Assembly: GCA_002438505.1 (NCBI GenBank)
Contig: DJPI01000042.1
Coordinates: 58,888-122,887, forward strand
DNA from: Ruminococcaceae bacterium UBA6416
Lineage (GTDB): Bacteria; Bacillota; Clostridia; Oscillospirales; Acutalibacteraceae
Length of the DNA stretch: 64,000 nucleotides
Direction: 5' to 3'
Shown here: positions 25,589-35,080 of the stretch, one piece after another
Layout of the letters: each line of letters starts with the position of its first letter
How positions within the stretch are numbered: position 1 is the first letter of the stretch
Notes under the pieces: model-generated
Told to the model about the DNA's origin: nothing
What the model saw: the letters and a program-made list of their open reading frames with translations, nothing else
Databases searched by the model: none
Translations under genes and position numbers: made by a program

Positions 25589-26836
25589 TTACTGAACTTT
25601 CAATACCTCGTCTGCCGCACTCATAATTGCAAGCTTTGCGCTGTGGAAATTAAGTCCTCCCTGCATCCAGACGGCAAACGGCTCTCTGAGCGGTGCATCG
25701 GCGGAAAGCTCAATAGACGAACCGAGAGTGAATGCACCGGCAGCCATTATGACCTTGCTGTCATAGCCCGGCATATCCCATGGCTCCGGAGCGGCAAACG
25801 CATCAACCGGGGAGCATTTCTGAATTCCGCGGCAAAAAGCAATGAGGTTCTTTTCGTTGTGGAGCTTGATAGCCTGAATAATGTCATGCCTTGTTTCACC
25901 CATGGACGGAGTTGAATCAAAGCTAAGTTTTTTGAATAGCGCTGCGGCAAAAGTCATGCTTTTGAGCGCTTCGCCAACAACGTGGGGCGCACTGTATACA
26001 CCAAGGAACAATTCTCTGTTCATTCCGAGTGTTGCGCCAACCTCCCGGCCGATTCCCGGCGTAATGAGACGGCAAGCGCATTTTTCAATGAGGTCATGTT
26101 TTCCGGCAATGTAACCGCCGGTTCTTGCAATTCCGCCACCCGGATTTTTTATGAGCGAACCTGCAATAAGATCTGCACCAACCTGCGTCGGCTCCTTTTC
26201 TTCAACCCATTCACCATAACAGTTGTCAACCATGACAACTGCATTGCTTTTTCTTTTTGCAATTTCGGCAACTTTTCCAATTTCATTAACGGAAAGTGAG
26301 GGTCTGAGACTATATCCTCTTGAACGCTGAATATATACCATGGCAATACTGGCGTCAATGGCGTTTTCAATCGCTTCAAAATCAAGAGTTCCGTCCACTT
26401 TCAATTCAACCTGTTTATAGTTGATTTTGAAGTCTTTCAATGAACCCGAACCGTCCTGTCCGTTCAGTCCAATAACCGGATGAATGGTATCATATGGTGT
26501 TCCCGTGACGCAAAGCATTGTGTCACCCGGACGCAGCACACCAAAAAGCGCAACAGCAAGAGTGTGGGTTCCACAGGTAAAATTATGGCGGACAAGTGAA
26601 TCCTCAGCGCCGACAGCCCGGGCGAAAACCTTGTCAATCGTTTCACGTCCTCTGTCTGAATAACCGTAGCCTGTTGTTCCGCTGAACATTGACTCGCTGA
26701 CATTGTTTTCAATAAAAGCTTTGAGCATCTTCTGCTGATTGAACTCGGTAATTCTGTCAATCGAATCAAACTCATTCTTCACGCTTTCAAGCGCTTCAGC
26801 AGAGTATCTATATATCTTTTCATTAAAGTCAAACAT
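25589..26836 (-). CDS. Methionine gamma-lyase family PLP protein (aluminium-resistance/YnbB type)
   Basis: A 415-residue PLP-dependent enzyme of the YnbB/aluminium-resistance family. The lysine that should bind PLP is K230 in GSLIKNPGGG, next to a glycine-rich loop (GGIARTGGYIAG). The aspartate partner sits in VMVDNCYGEW. The fold is related to cystathionine gamma-synthase/lyase, but the true substrate of this group is not established. It is followed after 22 nt by the DUF2461 gene. Confidence 0.9.
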   Translation of the reverse strand: MFDFNEKIYRYSAEALESVKNEFDSIDRITEFNQQKMLKAFIENNVSESMFSGTTGYGYSDRGRETIDKVFARAVGAEDSLVRHNFTCGTHTLAVALFGVLRPGDTMLCVTGTPYDTIHPVIGLNGQDGSGSLKDFKINYKQVELKVDGTLDFEAIENAIDASIAMVYIQRSRGYSLRPSLSVNEIGKVAEIAKRKSNAVVMVDNCYGEWVEEKEPTQVGADLIAGSLIKNPGGGIARTGGYIAGKHDLIEKCACRLITPGIGREVGATLGMNRELFLGVYSAPHVVGEALKSMTFAAALFKKLSFDSTPSMGETRHDIIQAIKLHNEKNLIAFCRGIQKCSPVDAFAAPEPWDMPGYDSKVIMAAGAFTLGSSIELSADAPLREPFAVWMQGGLNFHSAKLAIMSAADEVLKVQ

Positions 26837-26838
26837 TC

Positions 26839-27603
26839 TTATTGCCTTTCTATGTATGCGGCTTTACCGCAGTTTTTAAAGCCGAGCTTATGATAAAAGT
26901 TTACTGTTTCATTGTCTTTGGAAATTACATATACTTTTTTGTTTTCAGACCTAAGCTCACCAGCAAGAGCCAGAGTAACGGCCTTTCCGCATCCTGTTTT
27001 GCGGCAATCACTGCGGCAGCCAACGGAAGAAATGACGGCTGCTTTTTCAAATTCGGCACCCGTTACCGCCGCGGCGCAAAGTATTTTTCCACCGAAAACA
27101 GCTTTCATCCGCGCAAGTCCGCGGTTTTTTCTGAACATAAAATCTGAAAGCCATGAAAGATATGAATCCTTTTCAACAGGATAACTTTCCGGAAAACAGG
27201 AGGAAAAAAGCTCATATATCTTTTTGCTGTCCGCCTCGGAAGATACTTCAATATATTTGTCATCCAAATCAAAGTTAAGAACATCTTTAATCTGACAATC
27301 TTTGAGCCCGCATTTTTTTGCCGTTGCCTCATCGGTTAAAATAGTATTAAACCCGGAAGAATCAACAAAGCATGAGAGCTCTTCAAAATCGCAGAGCCCG
27401 TTTGCGAGTATAACCGCATTGTTTTCAAGCACGGATACCACGCCGACCAATTCACCGTCGTCGCTTACACAAAGATATGTTTGGGCAAAGCTTCTTTCAA
27501 GACCGTAAGCCTCCACCCTGCACATAACATATGCGCCGAAAACACTGTCCTCACAAAAATCACTAAGCTTCAAAATATCGCTAACGCTCGCCGTTTTAAG
27601 CAT
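26839..27603 (-). CDS. GNAT family N-acetyltransferase
   Basis: A 254-residue two-part protein with a C-terminal GNAT domain. Motif A (CRKTGCGKAVTLAL) for acetyl-CoA binding and the NFYHKLGF beta-bulge motif are clear; the N-terminal half looks like a degenerate second GNAT domain. The acceptor is unknown. The ATG at 27603 overlaps the end of the upstream M42 gene (ATGCTTAA), so an in-frame start further upstream is rejected. Confidence 0.86.
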   Translation of the reverse strand: MLKTASVSDILKLSDFCEDSVFGAYVMCRVEAYGLERSFAQTYLCVSDDGELVGVVSVLENNAVILANGLCDFEELSCFVDSSGFNTILTDEATAKKCGLKDCQIKDVLNFDLDDKYIEVSSEADSKKIYELFSSCFPESYPVEKDSYLSWLSDFMFRKNRGLARMKAVFGGKILCAAAVTGAEFEKAAVISSVGCRSDCRKTGCGKAVTLALAGELRSENKKVYVISKDNETVNFYHKLGFKNCGKAAYIERQ

Positions 27604-28615
27604 TGGCAAACTCCGAAAGCAAGGCATATGCCATCCTTTTGCAGCTTTCCATATCATTTATATCTGCAACACTTGTTGCTGAATGGATATATCTGCACGG
27701 GAGTGAGACCGTGAGTGTATACACACCTTTTCCGCTTTTATGAATTGCTCCGGCATCATTTCCGCCGGCAACAGTTGTTTTCGTCTGACACGGAATACCT
27801 TTTTCCTCAGCCAGCTCAAAAGCACGTTTAAAAAGCTTACGATTATACACGGTGGATCTGTCCATGAACGAGACAACGGCGCCTTTTGAAAGACGGCAGA
27901 CAGAATCTTCTTTTTTAACTCCGGCAACATCCGCGGCAGTGGTAGCCTCAAGAACTATTGCATAATCCGGAGCAACGGTATATGCGGCCGCAGAGGCGCC
28001 ACGCAAACCAACCTCCTCCTGAACGAGAAAGCAGAAGTATGCGTCATACTCCGTTTCATTTTCAATCATATCAAGCATAACCGCACAACCGAAACGGTCA
28101 TCAATAGCCTTTGACTTGATTTTATTTTCGCCAAACCGGCTGAAATCCGAAACAAAGTAAGCACTATCACCGACAGAAACATATTCTTCAGCCTGAGCTT
28201 TATCATTTGCACCAATGTCAATATACATTTTTGAAACCGGTGGAACCTTGCCACTGTCGGCTTTATCGGTCAAATGAATTGCCTTGATGCCGATAACACC
28301 GGAAATTTCACTATCCCCAACAGTTACAGCGCGGCCGACAATAACTTTTTCATCAATGCCGCCAACCGTGTCAAAGCGCAGATATCCCTCATCGGTGATA
28401 TAGGTAACGATGAATCCGACCTCGTCCATGTGAGCGGAAATCATGACTTTGTTTTTCGGCCTGTTTTTTCCTTTTTTAAAAGCGATTATATTTCCGAGAG
28501 GATCAACCCTTGTTTCACAACGGTTCTCAATGCGTTTTAAAATATAATCGCGGATTTTTTCCTCGCGTCCGGAGGTTCCGTTCAGTTCACACAGCGTTTT
28601 AAGCGTTTTAAGCAT
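27596..28615 (-). CDS. M42 family metallopeptidase (first of a tandem pair)
   Basis: A 339-residue M42 glutamyl-aminopeptidase/endoglucanase-like peptidase. The metal and catalytic residues are intact: SAHMDEVG, DDRFGCA, QEEVGLRGA, and the C-terminal histidine in RYIHSA. These cytosolic enzymes form dodecameric shells that trim short peptides. The ATG at 28615 overlaps the previous gene by 8 nt; a longer start would lie inside it. Confidence 0.93.
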   Translation of the reverse strand: MLKTLKTLCELNGTSGREEKIRDYILKRIENRCETRVDPLGNIIAFKKGKNRPKNKVMISAHMDEVGFIVTYITDEGYLRFDTVGGIDEKVIVGRAVTVGDSEISGVIGIKAIHLTDKADSGKVPPVSKMYIDIGANDKAQAEEYVSVGDSAYFVSDFSRFGENKIKSKAIDDRFGCAVMLDMIENETEYDAYFCFLVQEEVGLRGASAAAYTVAPDYAIVLEATTAADVAGVKKEDSVCRLSKGAVVSFMDRSTVYNRKLFKRAFELAEEKGIPCQTKTTVAGGNDAGAIHKSGKGVYTLTVSLPCRYIHSATSVADINDMESCKRMAYALLSEFANA

Positions 28616-29633
28616 CAAGCTCAGCCTCCTTCTTGAGAATGTATGCAACAATCAGGTCAGCGGTATATTCAACATCTCTTGTGTCAATAACTTCAACCTG
28701 AGTGTGCATATGACGCAGAGGAATTGAAAGCAGAGCTGTTTTCACTCCCCCACGCGAAATATTTATCCAGTCAGCATTGGTGCCTGTCCTTCCGCTCATC
28801 ACATCATGCTGGAACGGAATGCTGTTTTTCTTGGCAATATCAACAAGTTTCTTAACGAACGCTCGATCAAGAACGGGAGAAATTCCGATTGAAGGCCCTT
28901 GTGAGAGAGTGTTGGTTTCGGCCTTGTCGCAATAAGGGTCGGATCCGAAGCCTACATCAACAACAATGGCAGCGTCACTGTCGGCGGCATATGCGGCCGT
29001 TTTTGCACCGCTTCCGCCAACCTCCTCCTGAGCGGAAAGCTGAAATGCAACCGAACAATTTTTAAGTTTACCGGAAAGCTTTTCGGCCGCAAGAATTAGA
29101 GCGGCGGCACCGCTTCTGTCATCAAGCGCGGCGCAGGAAATTTTACTGTCAAGCAGTGGAAGCTGCTTTGAAGAAATCAGAATTCGGTCTCCTATTGAGA
29201 CAAACTTTTCAGCCTCATCTTTTGAAAAGCCGATGTCAACGGCAAGGTTTTTGACCTCAACGCCTTTTTCTTTGTCCTCGCTCGTAAGAAGATGCGGAGG
29301 TGTTGAACAAATTACGCCGAGCAATCGCTCTTTGCCCATAACGGTAACTTCCGCGCCGACAAGTACACGCGCATCAACGCCGCCAACCGGAGAAACAAGA
29401 AGAAATCCCTGCTCGTCAATTTCTCTGACAACAAGTCCGATGCGGTCAATGTGAGCGTCAAGAAGAATTTTATAGCTGCCGTTTCCAAGCGTACCGACAA
29501 GCGAGCCTATCGTGTCCGTTTTGACTGGCATGAATTTTGAAAGATATTTTTCACAAACAGAGCAAGCAGCCGTTTCATCACCGGAAGTTCCGTCGACAGC
29601 CGCAAGTTCAAAACAAAGTTCCTTTGCGTTCAT
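28608..29633 (-). CDS. M42 family metallopeptidase (second of a tandem pair)
   Basis: A 341-residue paralogue of the M42 peptidase encoded next to it. The metal sites DAHIDRIG, DDRSGAA and QEEVGGSGA are present, with the final histidine in RHMHTQ. It is the first gene of the minus-strand operon and has a consensus promoter at 29673-29701 and an AAGGAG Shine-Dalgarno. The two paralogues may assemble as mixed shells or have split specificities; the sequence does not say which. Confidence 0.93.
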   Translation of the reverse strand: MNAKELCFELAAVDGTSGDETAACSVCEKYLSKFMPVKTDTIGSLVGTLGNGSYKILLDAHIDRIGLVVREIDEQGFLLVSPVGGVDARVLVGAEVTVMGKERLLGVICSTPPHLLTSEDKEKGVEVKNLAVDIGFSKDEAEKFVSIGDRILISSKQLPLLDSKISCAALDDRSGAAALILAAEKLSGKLKNCSVAFQLSAQEEVGGSGAKTAAYAADSDAAIVVDVGFGSDPYCDKAETNTLSQGPSIGISPVLDRAFVKKLVDIAKKNSIPFQHDVMSGRTGTNADWINISRGGVKTALLSIPLRHMHTQVEVIDTRDVEYTADLIVAYILKKEAELDA

Positions 29634-29672
29634 GTGCTACACTCCTTAAATGAGCAAATATTTAATCATTTT

Positions 29673-29701
29673 ATTATACACAATTATTGCGCGAAAATCA
29701 A
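29673..29701 (-). promoter_or_regulatory. Sigma-A promoter of the M42-peptidase operon
   Basis: On the minus strand, -35 TTGATT (29696-29701) and -10 TATAAT (29673-29678) are separated by 17 nt, 40 nt upstream of the M42 start at 29633. Confidence 0.8.
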
Positions 29702-29756
29702 GTTAACCGACATTAATAATCTTTATGCAAAGCTGAAATATTTTTTATTCTTATCC

Positions 29757-29785
29757 TTGACAAAGCTCATATGGTTTGATAAAAT
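29757..29785 (+). promoter_or_regulatory. Sigma-A promoter of thrS
   Basis: -35 TTGACA (29757-29762) and -10 TAAAAT (29780-29785) with a 17-nt spacer. It lies just upstream of the T-box leader, divergent from the M42 operon promoter. Confidence 0.85.
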
Positions 29786-30063
29786 AAATAAAAAGTTGAT
29801 CCCATCACAAGGCTTTGACGGAGAAAGCTTTTTCGCTTCTTTATCAAAAAGAGATGCTCTGCCGCGGCTGAAAGCGGAGCTTTGAAAAAGGAAATTGCTA
29901 CCCCTCCCGAGCTGTGCGCCGAGGCGTTTGATAAGGCGCACCGTTTTGACCGCGTTAAGGTTTTTTCAGAGTGCCGCTTTTGCGGAATACGGGTGGAACC
30001 GTGGAACTGAATTTTTTCAGCTTCATCCCTGTGCATTATATGCTTTGGGTGAGGCTTTTTTAT
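29786..30063 (+). ncRNA. T-box leader controlling thrS
   Basis: A T-box riboswitch leader of about 280 nt. The conserved antiterminator T-box element (GGGTGGAACCGTGG) is at 29991-30004, with the TGGAACC core at 29994-30000. Stem I features upstream include an AGAGATGC segment and the distal GGCTGAAAGC region. The likely specifier is the Thr codon ACC at 29900-29902. The terminator is at 30019-30063. Uncharged tRNA-Thr binding would favour read-through into thrS. The specifier assignment is by eye. Confidence 0.88.
30019..30063 (+). terminator. T-box intrinsic terminator before thrS
   Basis: A GC/GU-paired stem (arms at about 30019-30034 and 30041-30055) followed by TTTTTTATTT. It competes with the antiterminator formed by the T-box element. 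Confidence 0.8.
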
Positions 30064-30096
30064 TTGTCGAATATCTCACGAAAGGAAGTAAAACAA

Positions 30097-32013
30097 ATGA
30101 TTAATGTTACACTCAAAGGCGGCGTTGTTAAGGAATTTGAAAACGGAACAACCGTCCTTGAAATTGCAAAAAGTCTGGGTGCCGGTCTTTTTAAAGCAGC
30201 CTGCGGCTGCAAAGTTAATGGGAAACAGGTTGACCTGCGCACTCCGCTCAACGAAGACTGTGAGGTTGAAATTCTCACCTTTGACAGCGCTGAGGGCAAG
30301 GAAAATTTTCGCCACACCTGCTCACACATTCTTGCGCAGGCGGTCAAGCGCCTTTTTCCTGAAACAAAGCTCGCCATCGGCCCATCAATCGAAAACGGCT
30401 TTTACTATGACTTTGATTCCGATGTAACCTTTACACCGGAAGTTCTTGAGGAAATTGAAAAAGAGATGAAGAAAATTGTCAAAGAAGCTCTTCCTCTTGA
30501 AAAATTTGAGCTTGACCCTGATGAGGCAATCGCTCTCATGGAAAGCAGAAATGAGCCTTACAAAGTTGAGCTTATAAAAGAACACGCAGACAAGGGCGAA
30601 AAGATTTCATTCTATCGCCAGGGTGAATTTGAAGAGCTTTGTGCAGGTCCGCATATTCCCGACACCGGACGCATCAAGGCTTTTAAGCTCACAAGCTGCA
30701 CCGGCGCTTACTGGCGCGGAGATTCAAAGAACAAAATGCTTCAGAGAATTTATGGAACCGCATTCACCAAAGCTTCCGACCTTGAGGCATATCTTCAAAT
30801 GATTGAAGAAGCAAAAAAACGTGACCACAGAAAGCTCGGAAAGGAGCTTGGTCTCTTTATGCTCCTTGACGAGGGCCCCGGTTTTCCGTTTTTCCTTCCA
30901 AAGGGTATGCTTCTCAGGAACACCCTTATTGACTACTGGCGTCAGGTTCACAAAAAATACGGTTATGTTGAAATCAGCACGCCGATGATGCTCAACCGTT
31001 CTCTTTGGGAGCGTTCCGGCCATTGGGATCATTATAAAGAAAATATGTATACCACCGTCATTGACAACACCGACTTTGCAATCAAGCCGATGAACTGCCC
31101 CGGAGGAATGCTTGTTTATAAATCACAGCCGCACTCCTATCGCGATCTTCCTCTGCGCATGGGTGAACTTGGTCTTGTTCACCGTCACGAGCTTTCCGGT
31201 GCTCTCCACGGACTTTTCCGCGTCCGCTGCTTCACTCAGGACGATGCTCACATTTTCATGACATGGGAGCAGATGAAGGATGAAATCAAAAATGTTGTTA
31301 AGCTCTTTGATGAAGTATACAGCGTTTTCGGTCTTACCTATCAAATTGAGGTTTCAACCATGCCAGAGGATCACATGGGCGACATTAAGGACTGGGATTT
31401 TGCAACCGAGACGCTCAAAAAAGCCATTGAGGAAATGGGTAAAGATTACATTATCAACGAGGGTGATGGTGCTTTCTATGGCCCAAAGCTTGACTTCCAT
31501 CTTTCCGATTGCCTCGGAAGAACATGGCAGTGCGGAACAATTCAGCTCGATATGCAGCTTCCGGAAAGATTTGAGCTTGAATACACCGGTGCCGACAACG
31601 AAAAACACCGTCCGGTTATGATTCACCGCGTTGTTCTTGGCTCAATAGAGCGCTTTATCGGCGTAATCACCGAACATTTTGCCGGAGCCTTCCCCGTTTG
31701 GCTTGCTCCGGAGCAGATTCGCATTGCTCCGATTGCCGACCGGCATCAGGAGGCGGCGTTCGCCCTCAAGAAGCAGCTTGAGGGCGCAGGCATTGAGCGC
31801 GTTGAAGTTGACACAAGGAGCGAAAAGCTCGGTTACAAACTGCGCGAAAGTCAGCTTGCAAAGGTTCCGTATACGCTCGTTATCGGAGACAAAGAAGCAG
31901 AAAACGGCTGCGTTTCCGTCCGTAAGCGCGGTGTCGGAGATATTGGTTCTTATTCTATTGCTGATTTTGAAGCAATGATTAAAAACGACATCGCAACCAA
32001 AGCCATTTGGTAA
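30097..32013 (+). CDS. thrS: Threonyl-tRNA synthetase
   Basis: A 638-residue class II ThrRS of normal length: N-terminal TGS domain (1-60), N2 editing domain with HTCSH and a downstream CAGPH zinc motif, catalytic core with motif 2 (RVRCFTQDDAHIF) and motif 3 (VVLGSIERFIG), zinc-binding MNCPGG, and a C-terminal anticodon-binding domain. The ATG at 30097 follows AAGGAAG. A longer frame reaching back to 29971 would run through the T-box terminator and is rejected. Regulated by the upstream T-box. Confidence 0.97.
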   Translation: MINVTLKGGVVKEFENGTTVLEIAKSLGAGLFKAACGCKVNGKQVDLRTPLNEDCEVEILTFDSAEGKENFRHTCSHILAQAVKRLFPETKLAIGPSIENGFYYDFDSDVTFTPEVLEEIEKEMKKIVKEALPLEKFELDPDEAIALMESRNEPYKVELIKEHADKGEKISFYRQGEFEELCAGPHIPDTGRIKAFKLTSCTGAYWRGDSKNKMLQRIYGTAFTKASDLEAYLQMIEEAKKRDHRKLGKELGLFMLLDEGPGFPFFLPKGMLLRNTLIDYWRQVHKKYGYVEISTPMMLNRSLWERSGHWDHYKENMYTTVIDNTDFAIKPMNCPGGMLVYKSQPHSYRDLPLRMGELGLVHRHELSGALHGLFRVRCFTQDDAHIFMTWEQMKDEIKNVVKLFDEVYSVFGLTYQIEVSTMPEDHMGDIKDWDFATETLKKAIEEMGKDYIINEGDGAFYGPKLDFHLSDCLGRTWQCGTIQLDMQLPERFELEYTGADNEKHRPVMIHRVVLGSIERFIGVITEHFAGAFPVWLAPEQIRIAPIADRHQEAAFALKKQLEGAGIERVEVDTRSEKLGYKLRESQLAKVPYTLVIGDKEAENGCVSVRKRGVGDIGSYSIADFEAMIKNDIATKAIW

Positions 32014-32034
32014 TATACTTTCAACATAACAAAA

Positions 32035-32066
32035 CCTCCGCATGTACTAATAACGTGCGGAGGCTT
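32035..32066. terminator. Intrinsic terminator between thrS and the deacetylase gene
   Basis: A 10-bp stem (CCTCCGCATG with CGTGCGGAGG, one wobble) with T-runs on both sides, so it can end thrS on the plus strand and the convergent deacetylase gene on the minus strand. Confidence 0.85.
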
Positions 32067-32106
32067 TTCATGTTATTTTGTTATTATTTACCGGTAGTTA
32101 CCTTAA

Positions 32107-33612
32107 TTAAGCGCAAGAATATACTTTTCCGGCCGTTGGTTTTATTCCTTTATATTGCATCATTTCAGAGACGGTAACAAGCTGATAGCCTTGCTTAACA
32201 AGCCACGGAACAATAACCTGAGCCGCGTTGCCGGTTGACGAATAAAGGTCATGCATCAAAACGATTGAGCCGTCCTTAACGCTTGATTTCACGCTTGCAA
32301 TTACTCGCGCCGTGTTTCTGTGTTGCCAGTCAAGGGCATCAACCGACCATCCGATAAGCGGATATCCGACAGTGTTTCTGACTTTGCTGTTAACCGAACC
32401 GCCCGGTGCGCGAACTATTGACGCGCCCTTTCCGGTTACCCTTTTTATTGCTCTGTTTGTATCCTCAATTTCAGAGGTAATCACGGAAGCGGAAGACGCG
32501 GTCAATATTGCGTGGTTATATGTATGATTTCCAATTTCACAGCCGAGATTGACAGCTCTCCTAATGCAGTCGCCATACGTTGAAACTCTTGAGCCAACAA
32601 CAAAAAATGTTGCCTTGGCGCCGTATCTTTCAAGAACATCAAGAATCTGATTTGTAACAGGTCTGTATGGACCGTCATCGAAGGTCAGTGCAACCATTTT
32701 CTTCTTCGGGTCAACTCTTCTGATTTTCTCACTCGGTGAAAAAGCACCAACTGCACCAGAGTTAATATATGCACGAACTTTGTAATGAACAAACTTGCCC
32801 ATCGGAGCCTTTTTATCGGTATACGTTAATGTCCCGACCTTACGTCTTGCAATACGCTTCCATTCTTTCTCACCCTGTATTTTACGAAATACGGAATAAT
32901 TTCCGTTGCCTGCAACGGCACTCCAAGAAATGCTGATTCCTTTCTTTGCGCATTTCAAAGAAATACTTTTTGGTGAGCCGACAAAGGTTTTTTCAACAGC
33001 ACTACCCTCGCGCACAGACATGACATTTCCAACTGATTGCCGTATCTGGTAAATATATTTGACACCGCTTTGAGCTTTTTTGTCAACAAAGCTATTTTTG
33101 TTACCTGATACTGTGCCTATACGGTGCCATTTATCACTGCCGGGTGTTTTGCGGTAAATCCTTGATTCTGTGATGTTATTATATCTGGTCCAACGAAGTT
33201 TGACGCCTGCTCGGACGTTTTCAACGGATTTAATCTTTGGCGAGGCAACAAATGTATTTGATCTTTTAACGGCGCTGCCGTCACTTTTGATGCCGTTACA
33301 AACAGCCTTGAGTGAGTAAGTGTATGTTACCGAGTGCTTAACCGAGCTGTCGATATAAGAATCAGTGTCGGCCGCGCGAATGTCCGCAAGGCGTTTCCAA
33401 GCGGGTGAGCCGCTTCTTTGCCTGTAGATTATATATCCGTCAGTCTGGCTGACCGTTTTCCACTTAATCATAAGACCCTGCTTAACATTGCTTACAGCAG
33501 TAATTTTAGGTGCATCAGGCTTTCTGCCGACTGCCGCCACGGAAAAAACCAGACCAACGGAAAGAAGCGAAAACAACAGTATAAACAGTAATAGCCTAAA
33601 ACTCTTTTTCAT
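32107..33612 (-). CDS. Secreted polysaccharide deacetylase with fibronectin-like repeats
   Basis: A 501-residue exported protein. A signal peptide (about 1-27) is followed by three fibronectin type III-like repeats (about 32-120, 122-212 and 213-300; each with a VxxGxxIxW core). The C-terminal NodB deacetylase domain (about 305-480) has TFDDGP, HTYNH metal histidines and RAPGGS. NodB enzymes remove acetyl groups from peptidoglycan, chitin or surface glycans; the target here is probably the wall, by inference. Confidence 0.92.
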   Translation of the reverse strand: MKKSFRLLLFILLFSLLSVGLVFSVAAVGRKPDAPKITAVSNVKQGLMIKWKTVSQTDGYIIYRQRSGSPAWKRLADIRAADTDSYIDSSVKHSVTYTYSLKAVCNGIKSDGSAVKRSNTFVASPKIKSVENVRAGVKLRWTRYNNITESRIYRKTPGSDKWHRIGTVSGNKNSFVDKKAQSGVKYIYQIRQSVGNVMSVREGSAVEKTFVGSPKSISLKCAKKGISISWSAVAGNGNYSVFRKIQGEKEWKRIARRKVGTLTYTDKKAPMGKFVHYKVRAYINSGAVGAFSPSEKIRRVDPKKKMVALTFDDGPYRPVTNQILDVLERYGAKATFFVVGSRVSTYGDCIRRAVNLGCEIGNHTYNHAILTASSASVITSEIEDTNRAIKRVTGKGASIVRAPGGSVNSKVRNTVGYPLIGWSVDALDWQHRNTARVIASVKSSVKDGSIVLMHDLYSSTGNAAQVIVPWLVKQGYQLVTVSEMMQYKGIKPTAGKVYSCA

Positions 33613-33632
33613 TCTTTACACTTCCCTGAATG

Positions 33633-34415
33633 TTAAAATCCTCTTGATGAACCTCCGCCGCCAAAGGAGCCGCCGCCCCCGGAAAAGCCGCCGCTGCTTT
33701 CTCCGCCAAAGGAGCCGCCACCGAAGCCACCGCCAAAAAATCCGCCTCTATATCTCCGGCCGCGCCTGCGCAGTCCGGGGAAAAGCCTGAACAAGACAAC
33801 GCGGAAAAGTGTCAGAAGAACAAATATAACGAGAATTACAACAGTGAGTATATTTTCGGCTTTTTCACTGATTGACCCGTAATCGTCAACCGGTTGATAA
33901 TCACCTTCCGGTTCCATGCCATATTCAATGTATACTTCATTCACAAGAGAGTTATAAACGGCTGCAAGACCCTTTGAAAATTCATTCTTTTTAAAATAAT
34001 CCATACCGTAAGTATCAAGTATGCGTCCGGTTTTACTGTCCGGAAGCGCACCTTCAAGTCCGTATCCGACTTCAATTCTGACTTTGCGCTCAGACACGGC
34101 AAGCAGCAAAAGAACGCCGCTGTTGCTTTCCTTGTCACCGATGCCCCATTCGCGCGCCATATTTAATGAATATGTTTCCAAGTCACTCCCGCCGAGGCTT
34201 GAAACGGTTGCAACAACAACCTGAGCTTTGCAGGATTTATATAGCTTTTCGCCTTGGTTTTGCATTGTTCTTCTATCCGACTCGGAAATAACATTTGCAA
34301 AGTCATTAACAAAGAAGTCTTTTGTCGGTTCAGGTATATCAAGCGCAGAAGCAAACGGCAAAAGCATCAGAATGACGATGCAAACGGTTGCCGCTAACGA
34401 AAAAATCTTTTTCAT
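33633..34415 (-). CDS. TPM-domain membrane protein (YgcG-like) with glycine-rich tail
   Basis: A 260-residue protein with a signal peptide (about 1-24), an outer TPM domain (about 30-170; the family is also linked to photosystem II repair and phosphatase-like folds), a membrane helix near 190-212 and a C-terminal tail almost wholly Gly/Ser/Phe (GGGFGGGSF-like units). The tail is typical of bacterial YgcG proteins. It is encoded 3 nt after lemA, its usual partner. Confidence 0.9.
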   Translation of the reverse strand: MKKIFSLAATVCIVILMLLPFASALDIPEPTKDFFVNDFANVISESDRRTMQNQGEKLYKSCKAQVVVATVSSLGGSDLETYSLNMAREWGIGDKESNSGVLLLLAVSERKVRIEVGYGLEGALPDSKTGRILDTYGMDYFKKNEFSKGLAAVYNSLVNEVYIEYGMEPEGDYQPVDDYGSISEKAENILTVVILVIFVLLTLFRVVLFRLFPGLRRRGRRYRGGFFGGGFGGGSFGGESSGGFSGGGGSFGGGGSSRGF

Positions 34416-34418
34416 TTT

Positions 34419-34991
34419 TTAAAACTCCACATTAGGCACGGTCTGAGCCTCATCACTCGCTGCAAAGAATGCCGCCTTTTCAAAGTTAAACATACCGGCA
34501 AGAATATTCTTCGGGAATGTTTTAATCATTGTATTATAGCTTTGAACGGCCTCGTTATAATCCTTACGTGCAACGGCAATTCTGTTTTCCGTTCCTGCAA
34601 GTTCATCCTGGAGAGCAATATAGTTTGAATTTGCTTTAAGTTCCGGATAAGCCTCCGTGACGGCATTAACCCAAACGGAAATTGCCTTGTCAAGCTGGTC
34701 GCTTGCTTGAGAAAGGCTTTCTGCGTCTGCCGCCTTGGAAACCGAGGCTCTGGCCTGAGTAACGGCAGTCAGCGTTTCCTGCTCATATTTTGTGTAACCT
34801 TTAACCGTTGCAACAAAATTCGGAATCAGGTCGGCTCTGCGCTGAAGCTGCGTCTGGATATCAGCCTGCTTTGTTTCAACATTGGTCTGTGCTTTAACAA
34901 GTGTATTATATCCACCGGCAAAGAAACCAATAATAAATCCGATAACCACAAGAACAGTGAGTATTACTATGGGCAATTTTTTACTTTTCAT
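34419..34991 (-). CDS. lemA: LemA family protein
   Basis: A 190-residue LemA protein: N-terminal membrane helix (about 7-26), then a coiled-coil-rich outer or cytoplasmic domain with the family signature QRRADLIPNFVATVKGY. Function unknown. It pairs with the TPM-domain protein. A sigma-A promoter (35017-35045) and an AGGAGG Shine-Dalgarno precede it. Confidence 0.93.
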   Translation of the reverse strand: MKSKKLPIVILTVLVVIGFIIGFFAGGYNTLVKAQTNVETKQADIQTQLQRRADLIPNFVATVKGYTKYEQETLTAVTQARASVSKAADAESLSQASDQLDKAISVWVNAVTEAYPELKANSNYIALQDELAGTENRIAVARKDYNEAVQSYNTMIKTFPKNILAGMFNFEKAAFFAASDEAQTVPNVEF

Positions 34992-35016
34992 TTTAAATAC
35001 CTCCTATAATAAGGCT

Positions 35017-35045
35017 ATTATATAGCATTTTTTCAAAAAAGTCCA
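35017..35045 (-). promoter_or_regulatory. Sigma-A promoter of lemA operon
   Basis: On the minus strand, -10 TATAAT (35017-35022) and a weaker -35 TGGACT (35040-35045) are spaced 17 nt, just upstream of lemA. Confidence 0.65.
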
Positions 35046-35080
35046 CTGAATAACAAAAACGTAATTTTTAAATTAATGCT

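Noticed and set aside
29971..30096. N-terminal extension of thrS
   Set aside because: The extension would be encoded by the T-box element and terminator; the ATG at 30097 has a Shine-Dalgarno and gives the normal protein start.
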